Assembly (NCBI RefSeq): GCF_014208105.1
Contig: NZ_JACHMQ010000001.1
Location: 5,952,001-6,016,000 of the forward strand
Source of the DNA: Actinomadura coerulea
GTDB taxonomy: Bacteria > Actinomycetota > Actinomycetes > Streptosporangiales > Streptosporangiaceae
Length of the DNA: 64,000 bases
Direction: 5' to 3'
Shown here: positions 7,911 to 15,523 of the stretch, piece after piece
How the letters are laid out: every line of letters starts with the position of its first letter
How positions within the stretch are numbered: position 1 is the stretch's first letter
The notes under the pieces: generated by a model
Told to the model about the DNA's origin: nothing
Databases searched by the model: none
The model's input: the letters and a program-made list of their open reading frames with translations, nothing else
Made by a program: the position numbers and the translations under genes

Positions 7911-8007
7911 GCGGGGACCGTAGCGAGCACCTCGGACATCCAGACCGCCAACGCCGAGCCCGCCCCGAAGGCCCGCGTCTTCGGCGGGGCAAGCCCGCGC
8001 CACAGGG

Positions 8008-10650
8008 TCACTGGGCCATGTCGACGAAACGGCTGTAGTGGCCCTGGAAGGCGACCGTCACGGTGGCGGTCGGGCCGTTGCGGTGCTTGGCGACGATCAG
8101 GTCGGCCTCGCCGGCGCGCGGCGACTCCTTCTCGTAGGCGTCCTCCCGGTGCAGCAGGATCACCATGTCCGCATCCTGCTCGATGCTGCCCGATTCGCGA
8201 AGGTCGGACACCATGGGCTTCTTGTCCGTCCGCTGCTCGGGACCTCGGTTGAGCTGGGAGAGCGCGATGACCGGGACGCCCAGCTCCTTGGCGAGGAGCT
8301 TCAGCGAGCGGGAGAACTCCGAGACCTCGACCTGGCGGCTCTCGACGCGCTTGCCCGACGTCATCAGCTGCAGGTAGTCGATGATCACCAGGCGCAGGTC
8401 GTGCTGCTGCTTGAGGCGGCGGCACTTCGCGCGGATCTCCATCATCGACATGTTCGGGGAGTCGTCGATGAACAGCGGAGCCTCGGCGACCTCGCTCATG
8501 CGCCGGGCGAGGCGGGTCCAGTCCTCGTCCTGCATGGTTCCGGACCGCATCGCGTGGAGCGCCACCCGCGCCTCCGCGGACAGCAGCCGCATCGTGATCT
8601 CGTTGCGCCCCATCTCCAGGCTGAAGAAGGCCGAGGTCAGCCCGTGCTTGATGGACGCGGCTCGGGCGAAGTCGAGGGCGAGCGTCGAGTTGTGCGTGGG
8701 GATGCAGGAGCGCCCCGCCAGGTACATGTGGTCGTCGTTGTCGACCTGGACGCACCTGACCGGCACGCTCTCGACGGGCCGGACGTCCACGATGTACCGC
8801 GCCGGTGGGTTCCCGGGGACGTCCGCACGCTGCCGGGCGGCCTTGCGCGGCAGCCGGAACACCGTCTCGGCGGGGACGAAGGTCATCCGCCAGAGGTCTT
8901 CTCCGGCGGGGTCGGCGGTCGTGGCGACGTCGTGGCCGAGGCTGAGGAGGAGCTCGCGCACGCCGTCCGCGAGGCGCGCGGACGGGACGGCGACGTCGAC
9001 GCGGCCGTCCGGGGAGATGTGCCCGCAGACGTCGAGCAGCCCGGCCAGCAGCGCCCGCCGCTGAGCGGCGGAGGCCCGCAGATACCGGGAGGGGATGTGC
9101 TTGGCGCCGAGCAGGCCGAGCGAAGCGAGCCGCTCGCGTGTGCCGGGCAGGAGGTGGCACCCGAAGACGGCCTCCGCGGCGGTCTCCTGGCCGGTGGCCT
9201 CGATCCCGGTGATGACGGCGCCGTCCAGGCAGGTGATGCGGGCCTCGTCATCGTCACCGGCACCGAGCCACGCGCCGAGGACGTAGGGGTCGAGCGGCAG
9301 GTCTGCCTCGGGGAGGTCGAACGCGGCGGCGAACTCCACGGCGCGGCGGGGCCCCCCGTGAAGGGCCGCGAAGATCTGCTCGGTCGTCTCGATCCGCTGG
9401 ACGGCCTCGCCCACGTGCGGCGGCGCGGTCGCGCGGCCTACCGGGGTGCCGGCCCCGGGGGACGGTGAACCCGAGGGCGTCCCGCCGCCGGTGCCGGTCA
9501 CCGAGGACCGGCGGTTGGCGGCGTGGACGAGCTCAGCGTGGTGCGAACCGGGCTGCCGCGCCGTGGCGGGGCGCGCGTCAGCGGTCAGGCGGTGTGTGCA
9601 CGGCCCTGCGCCCATGCCCGCGGTCGCGCGGACGCGGGCGTTTCCTTGACCTGTGAAAAGGCCGCGGCAAGCGGCCTCGGCGACGGTGGGAACGGGCTGC
9701 CGGACGTCGGCCGGGGCCGGCCGCCGACCGGGAAGGGAGGAGGCATCCTGGGAGGCGCCCTCTCCGGTGGTGGTGCGCCACTGGTGCTGGGCGTCGGCGA
9801 CGACGACCTCGCCGTCGGAGAACTCGATCTCGTAGCAGGGGCGGCCGTGCATCACCTCGGTCGCCGCGACCACGCGGGTCGGCCTTCCGTCGGCTCCGAT
9901 CAGATGGTCGCCGGGCCGGACCTCGCCCATCGTCGTCCACCCGGCCGGGGTCGGAAGCGGCGTGGCGACGTGCAGCGCCTTGCCCATGGCGGGCCGTGCG
10001 GCGACCACGATCATCTGGCCGGGGTGCAGGCCGTTGGTGAGGGCGTCGAGGTCGGCGAAGCCGGTGGGGCAGCCGACCATCTGGCCGCCGCGGCTGCCGA
10101 TCGCCTCGATCTCGTCCAGGGCCCCCGGCATGATCTCGCTCAGCGCGACGTAGTCCTCGCCGGCGCGCTTCTCGGCGATGGCGAAGACCTCGGCCTGGGC
10201 GCGGTCGAGGACCTCGTCGGCGTCGGCGCCGTCGGCGGCGTAGCCCATCTGCACGATGCGGGTGCCGGCCTCGACCAAGCGGCGCAGGACCGCGCGCTCG
10301 TGGACGATCTTGGCGTAGTACCCGGCGTTGGCCGCGGTGGGGACCAGGGAGATCAGGGTGTGCAGGTAGGGGGCGCCGCCGATGCGGCCGATCTCGCCGT
10401 TCTTGGTGAGCTCGCCGGCGACGGTGACGGCGTCGGCGGGGTCGCCCCGGCCGTAGAGGTCGAGGACGACGTCGTAGATGATCTGGTGGGCGGGACGGTA
10501 GAAGTCGGGGGTGCGCAGCATCTCCACGACCTCGGCGATGGCGTCCTGGGACAGCAGCATCCCGCCGAGCACGCCCTGCTCGGCCGAGATGTCGTGCGGG
10601 GGGGTGCGCTCGAACTCGTGCTCCTGCGGCCCGATATCCGCAACGCTCAC
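8008..10650 (-). CDS. dnaB: Replicative DNA helicase DnaB with in-frame intein
   Basis: An 880-residue precursor of the hexameric replicative helicase. Extein residues 1-224 are the N-terminal primase-interacting domain and linker up to the P-loop Lys (ARPAMGK); residues 225-654 are an intein; residues 655-880 resume at STLALDFAR and carry the RecA-like motifs (FSLEM, LVIIDYLQLM, SQLNRGPEQR, DLRESGSIEQDAD). The spliced product is 450 residues, the normal length. The start is the GTG at 10650 with AAGGGGG seven bases upstream. Since the intein splits the Walker A motif, the unspliced protein cannot hydrolyse ATP. DnaA boxes lie about 125-200 bp upstream. Confidence 0.95.
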   Translation of the reverse strand: MSVADIGPQEHEFERTPPHDISAEQGVLGGMLLSQDAIAEVVEMLRTPDFYRPAHQIIYDVVLDLYGRGDPADAVTVAGELTKNGEIGRIGGAPYLHTLISLVPTAANAGYYAKIVHERAVLRRLVEAGTRIVQMGYAADGADADEVLDRAQAEVFAIAEKRAGEDYVALSEIMPGALDEIEAIGSRGGQMVGCPTGFADLDALTNGLHPGQMIVVAARPAMGKALHVATPLPTPAGWTTMGEVRPGDHLIGADGRPTRVVAATEVMHGRPCYEIEFSDGEVVVADAQHQWRTTTGEGASQDASSLPGRRPAPADVRQPVPTVAEAACRGLFTGQGNARVRATAGMGAGPCTHRLTADARPATARQPGSHHAELVHAANRRSSVTGTGGGTPSGSPSPGAGTPVGRATAPPHVGEAVQRIETTEQIFAALHGGPRRAVEFAAAFDLPEADLPLDPYVLGAWLGAGDDDEARITCLDGAVITGIEATGQETAAEAVFGCHLLPGTRERLASLGLLGAKHIPSRYLRASAAQRRALLAGLLDVCGHISPDGRVDVAVPSARLADGVRELLLSLGHDVATTADPAGEDLWRMTFVPAETVFRLPRKAARQRADVPGNPPARYIVDVRPVESVPVRCVQVDNDDHMYLAGRSCIPTHNSTLALDFARAASIKHGLTSAFFSLEMGRNEITMRLLSAEARVALHAMRSGTMQDEDWTRLARRMSEVAEAPLFIDDSPNMSMMEIRAKCRRLKQQHDLRLVIIDYLQLMTSGKRVESRQVEVSEFSRSLKLLAKELGVPVIALSQLNRGPEQRTDKKPMVSDLRESGSIEQDADMVILLHREDAYEKESPRAGEADLIVAKHRNGPTATVTVAFQGHYSRFVDMAQ
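8689..9978 (-). mobile_element. Class 3 (WCT) intein with degenerate LAGLIDADG endonuclease
   Basis: A 430-residue intein between Lys224 and the Ser+1 of the P-loop. It begins with Ala, not Cys/Ser. It carries the class 3 signature: Trp in block B (DAQHQW, codon 9778-9780), Cys in block F (VRCVQV, codon 8752-8754) and Thr in the terminal PTHN. These predict branched-intermediate splicing initiated by the block F Cys. The homing endonuclease domain is still recognisable (YVLGAWLGAG, KHIPSRYLRAS, LLAGLLDVCG), but the catalytic Asp of each LAGLIDADG motif is replaced, by Ala and Cys. A Pro/Gly/Ala-rich insertion follows block B. Splicing is predicted to work and homing to be lost. Confidence 0.9.
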
Positions 10651-10773
10651 CGCCACACCCCCTTCGTCCTGGCCCGCCGGCGGCCCCGTGCGCCCATCGC
10701 CGACCGTGCACCTCACGTCTACCTGTCGCGTCGGACATTCTCGCGAGGGCACGCCCCCGCGGGCAAAGCGGCC

Positions 10774-10850
10774 TGTGGACAAGCCTGTGGACGACCTGTG
10801 CAGACACGCGGGACAGGTTGTGCACGACCTGTGGACAACTCTGTGGATTC
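10774..10850. promoter_or_regulatory. DnaA-box cluster between dnaB and the MATE gene
   Basis: Two perfect boxes TGTGGACAA (10774-10782 and 10830-10838) and related ones TGTGGACGA (10786-10794), TGTGCAGAC (10797-10805), TGTGCACGA (10819-10827) and TGTGGATTC (10842-10850) lie in the same orientation in 77 bp. The last two perfect/near boxes are spaced 12 bp, as in the pair upstream of dnaA. The rest of the 338-bp gap (10651-10988) shows no gene. Confidence 0.7.
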
Positions 10851-10988
10851 TCCGTGAACGACGTCCGGATCCACATGCTGAGCTGCGATGACCTCATCCA
10901 CCGGGTGTGCGGGAAAGAAAGTGCGCCGCCCGGCGCCATGTAAGGCTCTTATTTCATTTGGGAGTTACACGCTGGTAGCCTCGGCGCG

Positions 10989-12314
10989 ATGACGACCCCC
11001 CGGCGGCTCGCGAGCGCGCACGACCGCGAGATCCTGCGCCTCGCCGTGCCGGCCTTCGGCGCGCTCGTCGCCGAGCCCCTCTTCCTGCTGTCGGACTCGG
11101 CCATCGTCGGGCATCTCGGCACCGCGCAGCTGGGCGGGCTCGGGGTCGCCGGGCAGGCCCTCAACACGCTCGTCTACCTCTGCGTCTTCCTCGCCTACGG
11201 GACGACCGCGGGGGTGGCCCGCCAGGTCGGCGCGGGGGACCTGCCGGGGGCGATCAGGCAGGGCATCGACGGCATGTGGCTGGCGGTCGCGATCGGCGCC
11301 GTGCTGGTCGTGGCGGGCTGGCCGCTGGTCCCCTGGATCGTGGACGCGTTCGGAGCGTCCCCGGGCGTCGCGCCCTATGCCGAGACGTACCTGCGGGTGA
11401 GCCTGTTCGGGATTCCGTCGATGCTGGTCGTGCTGGCCGGGACCGGAGTACTGCGCGGCCTCCAGGACACGCGCACGCCCCTGCTCGTGTCGATCGGCGG
11501 TTTCTCGCTGAACCTGCTTCTCAACGCGGTGTTCGTCATGGGGCTCGGCTGGGGGATCGCCGGATCCGCTTGGGGCACCGTCCTCGCGCAGACCGGCAGT
11601 GCCGTCGTCTACGTGGCCGTGGTGCTGCGGGCGGCTCGGCGGCACGGCCTCTTGGTCCGCCCTGACTGGGATGGGTTGCGGACGTCCGCCACGGCCGGTT
11701 TCGGGCTGCTAGTTCGGACGGCGGCGCTGCGCGTCGTCCTCATCGTCGGGACGTCGATCGCGGCGCGCATGGGGGACCCGGAGATCGCCGCGTACCAGGT
11801 CGGGTTCCAGGTGTGGACGCTGCTGGCGTTCGCGCTCGACGCCATCGCGATCGCGGGGCAGGCCATCACCGGGCGCTACCTGGGCGCGTCCGACATCACC
11901 GCCACGCGGGCCGTCACGCGGCGGATGGTCTGGTGGGGCGTCGGCTGCGGTGTCGTGTTCGGCCTGGCCATCCTCGTGATCCGGCCGTGGCTGCCCGCCC
12001 TGTTCACCTCCGACGGCGACGTCCGGGACCTCCTGCTCGCCTCACTGCTCCTCGTGGCGGCGCTGCAGCCGGTCGCCGGGGTGGTGTTCGTCCTGGACGG
12101 CATCCTGATCGGGGCGGGCGACGGCGCCTACCTCGCTGTGACGACGCTGGTCGCCACGGCCGTCTTCCTGCCCGCCGCCCTCGTCGTCCACCGGACGGAC
12201 GCGGGACTGGCCGGCCTCTGGGCCGCGATCGGCCTGTGGATGCTGACCCGGATGATCACGTTGAGCCTGCGCGCCCGCGGCGACCGGTGGATGGTCACCG
12301 GCGCCACCCGCTGA
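10989..12314 (+). CDS. MATE-family multidrug/metabolite exporter
   Basis: A 441-residue integral membrane protein with 12 predicted helices in two homologous halves, typical of the DinF-like branch of MATE transporters. LAVPAFGALVAEPLFLLSDSAIVGHLG at the N-terminus and YQVGFQVWTLLAFALDAIAIAGQAITGRYLGA in the second half are characteristic. It would exchange Na+ or H+ for cationic compounds or export a metabolite. The ATG lies about 140 bp downstream of the DnaA-box cluster. It is convergent with the cyclase-like gene. Confidence 0.9.
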   Translation: MTTPRRLASAHDREILRLAVPAFGALVAEPLFLLSDSAIVGHLGTAQLGGLGVAGQALNTLVYLCVFLAYGTTAGVARQVGAGDLPGAIRQGIDGMWLAVAIGAVLVVAGWPLVPWIVDAFGASPGVAPYAETYLRVSLFGIPSMLVVLAGTGVLRGLQDTRTPLLVSIGGFSLNLLLNAVFVMGLGWGIAGSAWGTVLAQTGSAVVYVAVVLRAARRHGLLVRPDWDGLRTSATAGFGLLVRTAALRVVLIVGTSIAARMGDPEIAAYQVGFQVWTLLAFALDAIAIAGQAITGRYLGASDITATRAVTRRMVWWGVGCGVVFGLAILVIRPWLPALFTSDGDVRDLLLASLLLVAALQPVAGVVFVLDGILIGAGDGAYLAVTTLVATAVFLPAALVVHRTDAGLAGLWAAIGLWMLTRMITLSLRARGDRWMVTGATR

Positions 12315-12337
12315 CCCCTCGGTGGCCCCCAAGAGAA

Positions 12338-13081
12338 TCAGGCGGGCACCGAGGAGACGGACGGCGATGGGGTGGAGGTGGCCGAAGGCTTTATGTCCGG
12401 TACGGGCCTGTCGAGCATGGGCAGCTTGACCGACGCGAAGTTCCTGGGGGCGCCGCACAGGACGAGGGAGCGCTCCTCCCACTGGTCAGCCAGGGCTTTG
12501 GTGGACTCGTCGCCCTTCAGCCGGTCGTACACCGGCTTCGTCACGGCGATGTGCCAGGGAGGGACCGCCTTGGTGATGGAGAACACCAGGTTGACGGTGT
12601 CGCCGGTCAGTTCCTCGGTGTACCGCTTCCCGTCCGACCGGGGGACGGCGATTACGGAACCGTCGGATATGGCGCTGGAGACGGCGAACTGGGTGGCCCG
12701 GCTCGGCGGCTGTCCCTTGCCGGCGTACTGGACCTCATGCGCGGCCTCCGTGAGGAGCTCCCAGCATTGGGGCACCAGGTCCTGCCATGCCACCGCGTGG
12801 GCCTCCTGAGCGGTCTTCAGCGCACGGAGAGCCCGTTCGCGGGGCGTCCCCCGGTAGGCGACCAGGAGGCAGTCGCCCTGCCAGGCGTAGATGTCACCAC
12901 CGAGGGACTTCGCGATCGGCTCCACCTTCGACCAGAAGCTCCGAGCCAGGACTCCGGCGCGCCTGGGATCGTGCGGCCCCAGTTCGTACACGATCCGGCT
13001 GAAGCCTCGGATGTCCACCAGCAGGAACGCCGCTTCGAACTCCGACGCTTCGAGTTCAGCCTCTCCGGGCCTGGTGCTCAC
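12338..13081 (-). CDS. Class III nucleotide cyclase-like protein
   Basis: A 247-residue soluble protein that is almost only a class III cyclase homology domain. The two metal-binding Asp residues are present: Asp23 in LLVDIRGFS and Asp70 in YAWQGDCLLVAY. A third motif, LTGDTVNLVFSITK, keeps the ribose-orienting Asn, but the transition-state Arg four residues later is Ser, and the usual adenine-selecting Lys before the GD motif is not conserved, so the product cannot be assumed to be cAMP. The C-terminus is a Ser/Pro/Thr tail. The GTG start has GGAGGAG overlapping the stop of the upstream 70-residue gene, 8 bp away, so the two are coupled. A partner Crp/Fnr gene lies upstream. Confidence 0.75.
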   Translation of the reverse strand: MSTRPGEAELEASEFEAAFLLVDIRGFSRIVYELGPHDPRRAGVLARSFWSKVEPIAKSLGGDIYAWQGDCLLVAYRGTPRERALRALKTAQEAHAVAWQDLVPQCWELLTEAAHEVQYAGKGQPPSRATQFAVSSAISDGSVIAVPRSDGKRYTEELTGDTVNLVFSITKAVPPWHIAVTKPVYDRLKGDESTKALADQWEERSLVLCGAPRNFASVKLPMLDRPVPDIKPSATSTPSPSVSSVPA

Positions 13082-13089
13082 GTCTCCTC

Positions 13090-13302
13090 CTACTCCGCCT
13101 GCACCTGATCGGCTCTCTTGCCCTCAGCAGGAGCGATCAGGTGCTGGGCCACGCTCGTCGCGATGAACACGGCCCCGATGGTCACCAGGGCGATGACCTT
13201 GACCTTGGAAAGCGTGGGGACGTGCAGAAGCCCCCCGATCTGCAGACCTCCCCCCACGAGCCCGATGGCGATGCATACCGCTCCAACGACGTCCAGCGAC
13301 AT
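13090..13302 (-). CDS. Two-helix small membrane protein
   Basis: A 70-residue protein with two transmembrane helices (about residues 4-25, VVGAVCIAIGLVGGGLQIGG, and 34-55, VKVIALVTIGAVFIATSVAQ) joined by a short basic loop, ending in a charged tail APAEGKRADQVQAE. It has no room for a nucleotide-binding domain. The ATG is preceded by GGAAGGAAGG. It is the first gene of a two-gene operon with the cyclase-like protein. It could be a membrane anchor, a sensor or a small effector for the cyclase signal; no family is recognised. Confidence 0.7.
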   Translation of the reverse strand: MSLDVVGAVCIAIGLVGGGLQIGGLLHVPTLSKVKVIALVTIGAVFIATSVAQHLIAPAEGKRADQVQAE

Positions 13303-13359
13303 GGTGCCTACCTTCCTTCCGGGTCACCACACCCTGAAGGTAAATCATAAGCATCCATT

Positions 13360-13375
13360 TGTGAAGGCCTCCACA
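13360..13375. promoter_or_regulatory. Crp-type operator upstream of the two-TM/cyclase operon
   Basis: TGTGAAGGCCTCCACA is a 16-bp palindrome with one asymmetric pair, close to the Crp/Fnr consensus TGTGA-N6-TCACA. On the minus strand a TATGAT -10 (13349-13344) lies just downstream, so the site overlaps the -35 region of the operon promoter. A second dyad CACAC-AAGA-GTGTG follows at about 13374-13387. Confidence 0.6.
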
Positions 13376-13394
13376 CACAAGAGTGTGACCGGAC

Positions 13395-14093
13395 CTATGA
13401 GTCTGTGGAGTAGATCTTGCGCAGGCCTTCGAGATCGAGGATGAGCATCCTGCCGTTGCGGGTCGCCACCAGGCCCTCGTCACGGAGCCTGGACCATGTG
13501 GTGGACACCGACTCGCGGGAGATGCCGATGAGGCTGCCGAGCTCGGTCTGGGTGCGCGGATAGGGGAGCCAGATGCCGTCCCGGTTGCTCCGGCCGACCT
13601 TGTCGACCAGGCTGACCAGGATCTCCGGGATCTGCATGGAGGTCTTGTGCTTCTGGAAGTGGATGTTGGCGGTCTGCTCGTCGACCCGCTCCGCGAGGAT
13701 CTCCGTGTAGGTCCACCACGCCTCTTTGTGGTTCCAGAGGAAGTCCTTGAACTGGGTGTCCTCCAACTCCAGCACCTCGACCTCGTCCAAGGCCCGCAAG
13801 GACGCCGAGCGGGGCTTGTTGAGCAGGCCCGCCATGTCCCCCACGATGTCGCCCTCTCCACGGAAGGCCAGCAGCCTGCCGTTGGCTCCGGGAGCGGAGG
13901 GGTCCCCCGGCCTGGGGTCGGGCTCGGAGACGACGGCCGCCCACCCGCGCAAGATGATCATCACCGAGCGGGACCTCCCCCGCTGGCGGATCAGCCTGTC
14001 ACCGGGCGGGAGGACGTCGCGGGTCGTGTACTCCAGCAGCGCGGCCCGCTCGGCCTTTCCGAGCCTCCCCCAGAAGGATGTATCTTGAGTCAT
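13395..14093 (-). CDS. Crp/Fnr-family transcriptional regulator
   Basis: A 232-residue regulator with an N-terminal cyclic-nucleotide-binding domain (DVLPPGDRLIRQRGRSRSVMIILRGWAAVV, phosphate-binding cassette GDMAGLLNKPRSAS, with Asp in place of the usual Glu), the long dimerisation helix and a C-terminal Crp helix-turn-helix (RTQTELGSLIGISRESVSTTWSRLRDEGLV). The retained Arg of PRSAS argues that it binds a cyclic nucleotide. The ATG at 14093 was chosen because it directly follows a TACACT -10-like hexamer. It lies 92 bp upstream of the two-TM/cyclase operon on the same strand, with Crp-like dyads before both units, which suggests a self-contained circuit. Confidence 0.88.
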   Translation of the reverse strand: MTQDTSFWGRLGKAERAALLEYTTRDVLPPGDRLIRQRGRSRSVMIILRGWAAVVSEPDPRPGDPSAPGANGRLLAFRGEGDIVGDMAGLLNKPRSASLRALDEVEVLELEDTQFKDFLWNHKEAWWTYTEILAERVDEQTANIHFQKHKTSMQIPEILVSLVDKVGRSNRDGIWLPYPRTQTELGSLIGISRESVSTTWSRLRDEGLVATRNGRMLILDLEGLRKIYSTDS

Positions 14094-14101
14094 ACACCAC
14101 A

Positions 14102-14117
14102 GTGTAAGCCTCCACAC
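14102..14117. promoter_or_regulatory. Crp-type dyad at the regulator's own promoter
   Basis: GTGTAAGCCTCCACAC has GTGT/ACAC arms and shares CCTCCACAC with the site at 13360-13375. It overlaps the TACACT hexamer upstream of the Crp/Fnr start, so autorepression is a reasonable inference. Confidence 0.5.
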
Positions 14118-14288
14118 CAAGGTGCGGCCATGCAACCGACGTCCTGTGGACGTCGGGGTCGCGTGAGCGGCGCGGCCAAGGGCCGACAGGCAGGTCAGTG
14201 CCCTCCCGGTCCCATCAGCGCGCGGACACTCCCGGCCCGCCCGATTCCCGGTTCGCCGCCGCACCGCAGACCACTCCCGCTACTATTC

Positions 14289-14300
14289 GAACATGTGTTC
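14289..14300 (+). promoter_or_regulatory. LexA (SOS) box over the start codon of a small gene
   Basis: GAACATGTGTTC fits the actinobacterial LexA consensus TCGAAC-N4-GTTCGA with one flanking mismatch (TCGAACATGTGTTCCA at 14287-14302). A TACTAT -10 (14281-14286) places transcription start at the ATG at 14293, so LexA bound here would block initiation. Confidence 0.6.
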
Positions 14301-14481
14301 CACACACGGCGAGCGGATGGCCCGGCTGACTCAGGCGATCGACGACCTGGCGGCGGAGGGACTCGCCGGCCTGCCCCCCGAGACCCTGGTCGAACGGGTG
14401 GCGGGCATCTGGTCCCTCGTCGAGGGCATCGATCCCGAGATCGCCCGGCGCCGCACCCGCTACACGACGCCCGAGACGTAG
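14293..14481 (+). CDS. Small protein with SOS-type operator
   Basis: A 62-residue helical protein (MCSTHGERMARLTQAIDDLAAEGLAGLPPETLVERV, ending IARRRTRYTTPET). It has no recognised domain, although the Leu/Ala-rich pattern is reminiscent of the N-terminal helices of DUF222/HNH proteins, which are often SOS-controlled in actinobacteria; it could be a shortened relative. A TACTAT -10 seven bases upstream makes a leaderless transcript likely. It is divergent from the Crp/Fnr regulator and converges on the amidase gene four bases away. Confidence 0.6.
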   Translation: MCSTHGERMARLTQAIDDLAAEGLAGLPPETLVERVAGIWSLVEGIDPEIARRRTRYTTPET

Positions 14482-14485
14482 CGGC

Positions 14486-15331
14486 TCAACCCAGGTCGTC
14501 GAGGGACGGCAGCAGCGGCGACAGGATCGACCCGCCTTCGGAGCCGCTCTGGCTCGTCGAACTCTGGCTCGGCGCGCTCTCCAGCCGCTCGGCCACCGAG
14601 CGCCTCAGCTGGGGCAGCCGCGCGTAGAGGACGTCCCCGGGGCACGAGGTGCTGTTGTAGTCGCGGTGCCCGACGATGGCTTCGGACGGGTCGAGATCGT
14701 ACTTCTGGCAGAGCCAGACGCACACCTCCATCAGCGATCTCCACAGGGCGCCCGGCACCTGCGCGGACATGTAGGTGCCCTCGTTCTCGATGCCGATGGT
14801 GTGCTGGTTGTGGTGCAGGGCCTGCGCGCCGATGGCGAGGCCGCCGGACCGGATGGCCCTGAGGCTCCGGTTGCGGCCCTCCATCACGATGCCGCCGCGG
14901 CTGATCGTGAGCTGCTGGCCCACGTCGTCCCAGCCGTTCTTGTTCATGTGGATGTTCTGGATGGACCGCGACAGGGCGAACGCGTGGGCGAGCGAGCGGT
15001 CCCGCGCGTTCGCCGTCGCCGTGTGGTGCACGATGATGTGGTCCGGCGGCCGCTCGACCACCTCGGCCCCGCGCCTCGGCGCCCTCGCGTTCCACTGCGC
15101 CCGCGTGTACACCTGCGGGGCGTCGGCCGTGAACAGCACGCGGTCGCCGGCCCCCTGGCCCGGCCCCGCCGTAAGATCCGCCGCCATGGCCTCATTCTGG
15201 CGGGACGTCCCCAGGGGCAGCACCCCCAGCAGCCCGGCCCCCATGACGCCGCCGATGGCCGCCCTGCGTGTCACTGCCCTGCCCGTGATCCGCCGGTCGT
15301 GCGCGCCCTCCCCCGAATGCGCGATCACCAC
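14486..15331 (-). CDS. Secreted PGRP-type N-acetylmuramoyl-L-alanine amidase
   Basis: A protein of about 281 residues. An N-terminal Tat-like signal (TRRAAIGGVMGAGLLGVLPLG) is followed by a peptidoglycan-recognition amidase domain: IIVHHTATAN carries the first zinc His, IENEGTY follows, and GHRDYNSTSCPGD holds the second His and the conserved Cys, so a zinc-dependent amidase that cuts the glycan-peptide bond is expected. A Ser-rich C-terminal tail follows. Two adjacent GTGs (15331, 15328) lie just after a G-run ribosome-binding site; either could be used. It acts outside the membrane. Confidence 0.87.
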   Translation of the reverse strand: MVIAHSGEGAHDRRITGRAVTRRAAIGGVMGAGLLGVLPLGTSRQNEAMAADLTAGPGQGAGDRVLFTADAPQVYTRAQWNARAPRRGAEVVERPPDHIIVHHTATANARDRSLAHAFALSRSIQNIHMNKNGWDDVGQQLTISRGGIVMEGRNRSLRAIRSGGLAIGAQALHHNQHTIGIENEGTYMSAQVPGALWRSLMEVCVWLCQKYDLDPSEAIVGHRDYNSTSCPGDVLYARLPQLRRSVAERLESAPSQSSTSQSGSEGGSILSPLLPSLDDLG

Positions 15332-15523
15332 CGCCCCCCTTCGTCCCGCGACACTGTGATCACGGAACGTAATCACCGCAAAGTTGATCACTCAAACACA
15401 CGGCGATTCACGGGCGTTTCACGGGAAATCCGGACATCCGCTCCCTGGCAAACGGCGGCAGACCCCGCATCCCCGGACCCTGCGACCAGGTCCGAAAACG
15501 AGTTTCTGGGTGTGCGCGAACGC

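Noticed and set aside
12338..14093. Classification of the cassette as a known Pycsar or Panoptes system
   Set aside because: The small membrane protein has no cyclic-nucleotide-binding or other recognisable domain, and the cyclase-like fold is class III rather than the minimal CRISPR-polymerase type, so no named system fits.
15415..15430. Another parS-like sequence GCGTTTCACGGGAAAT
   Set aside because: It carries the CACGGG variant plus a second deviation, lies 36 kb from parB, and could be chance; kept only as a note.
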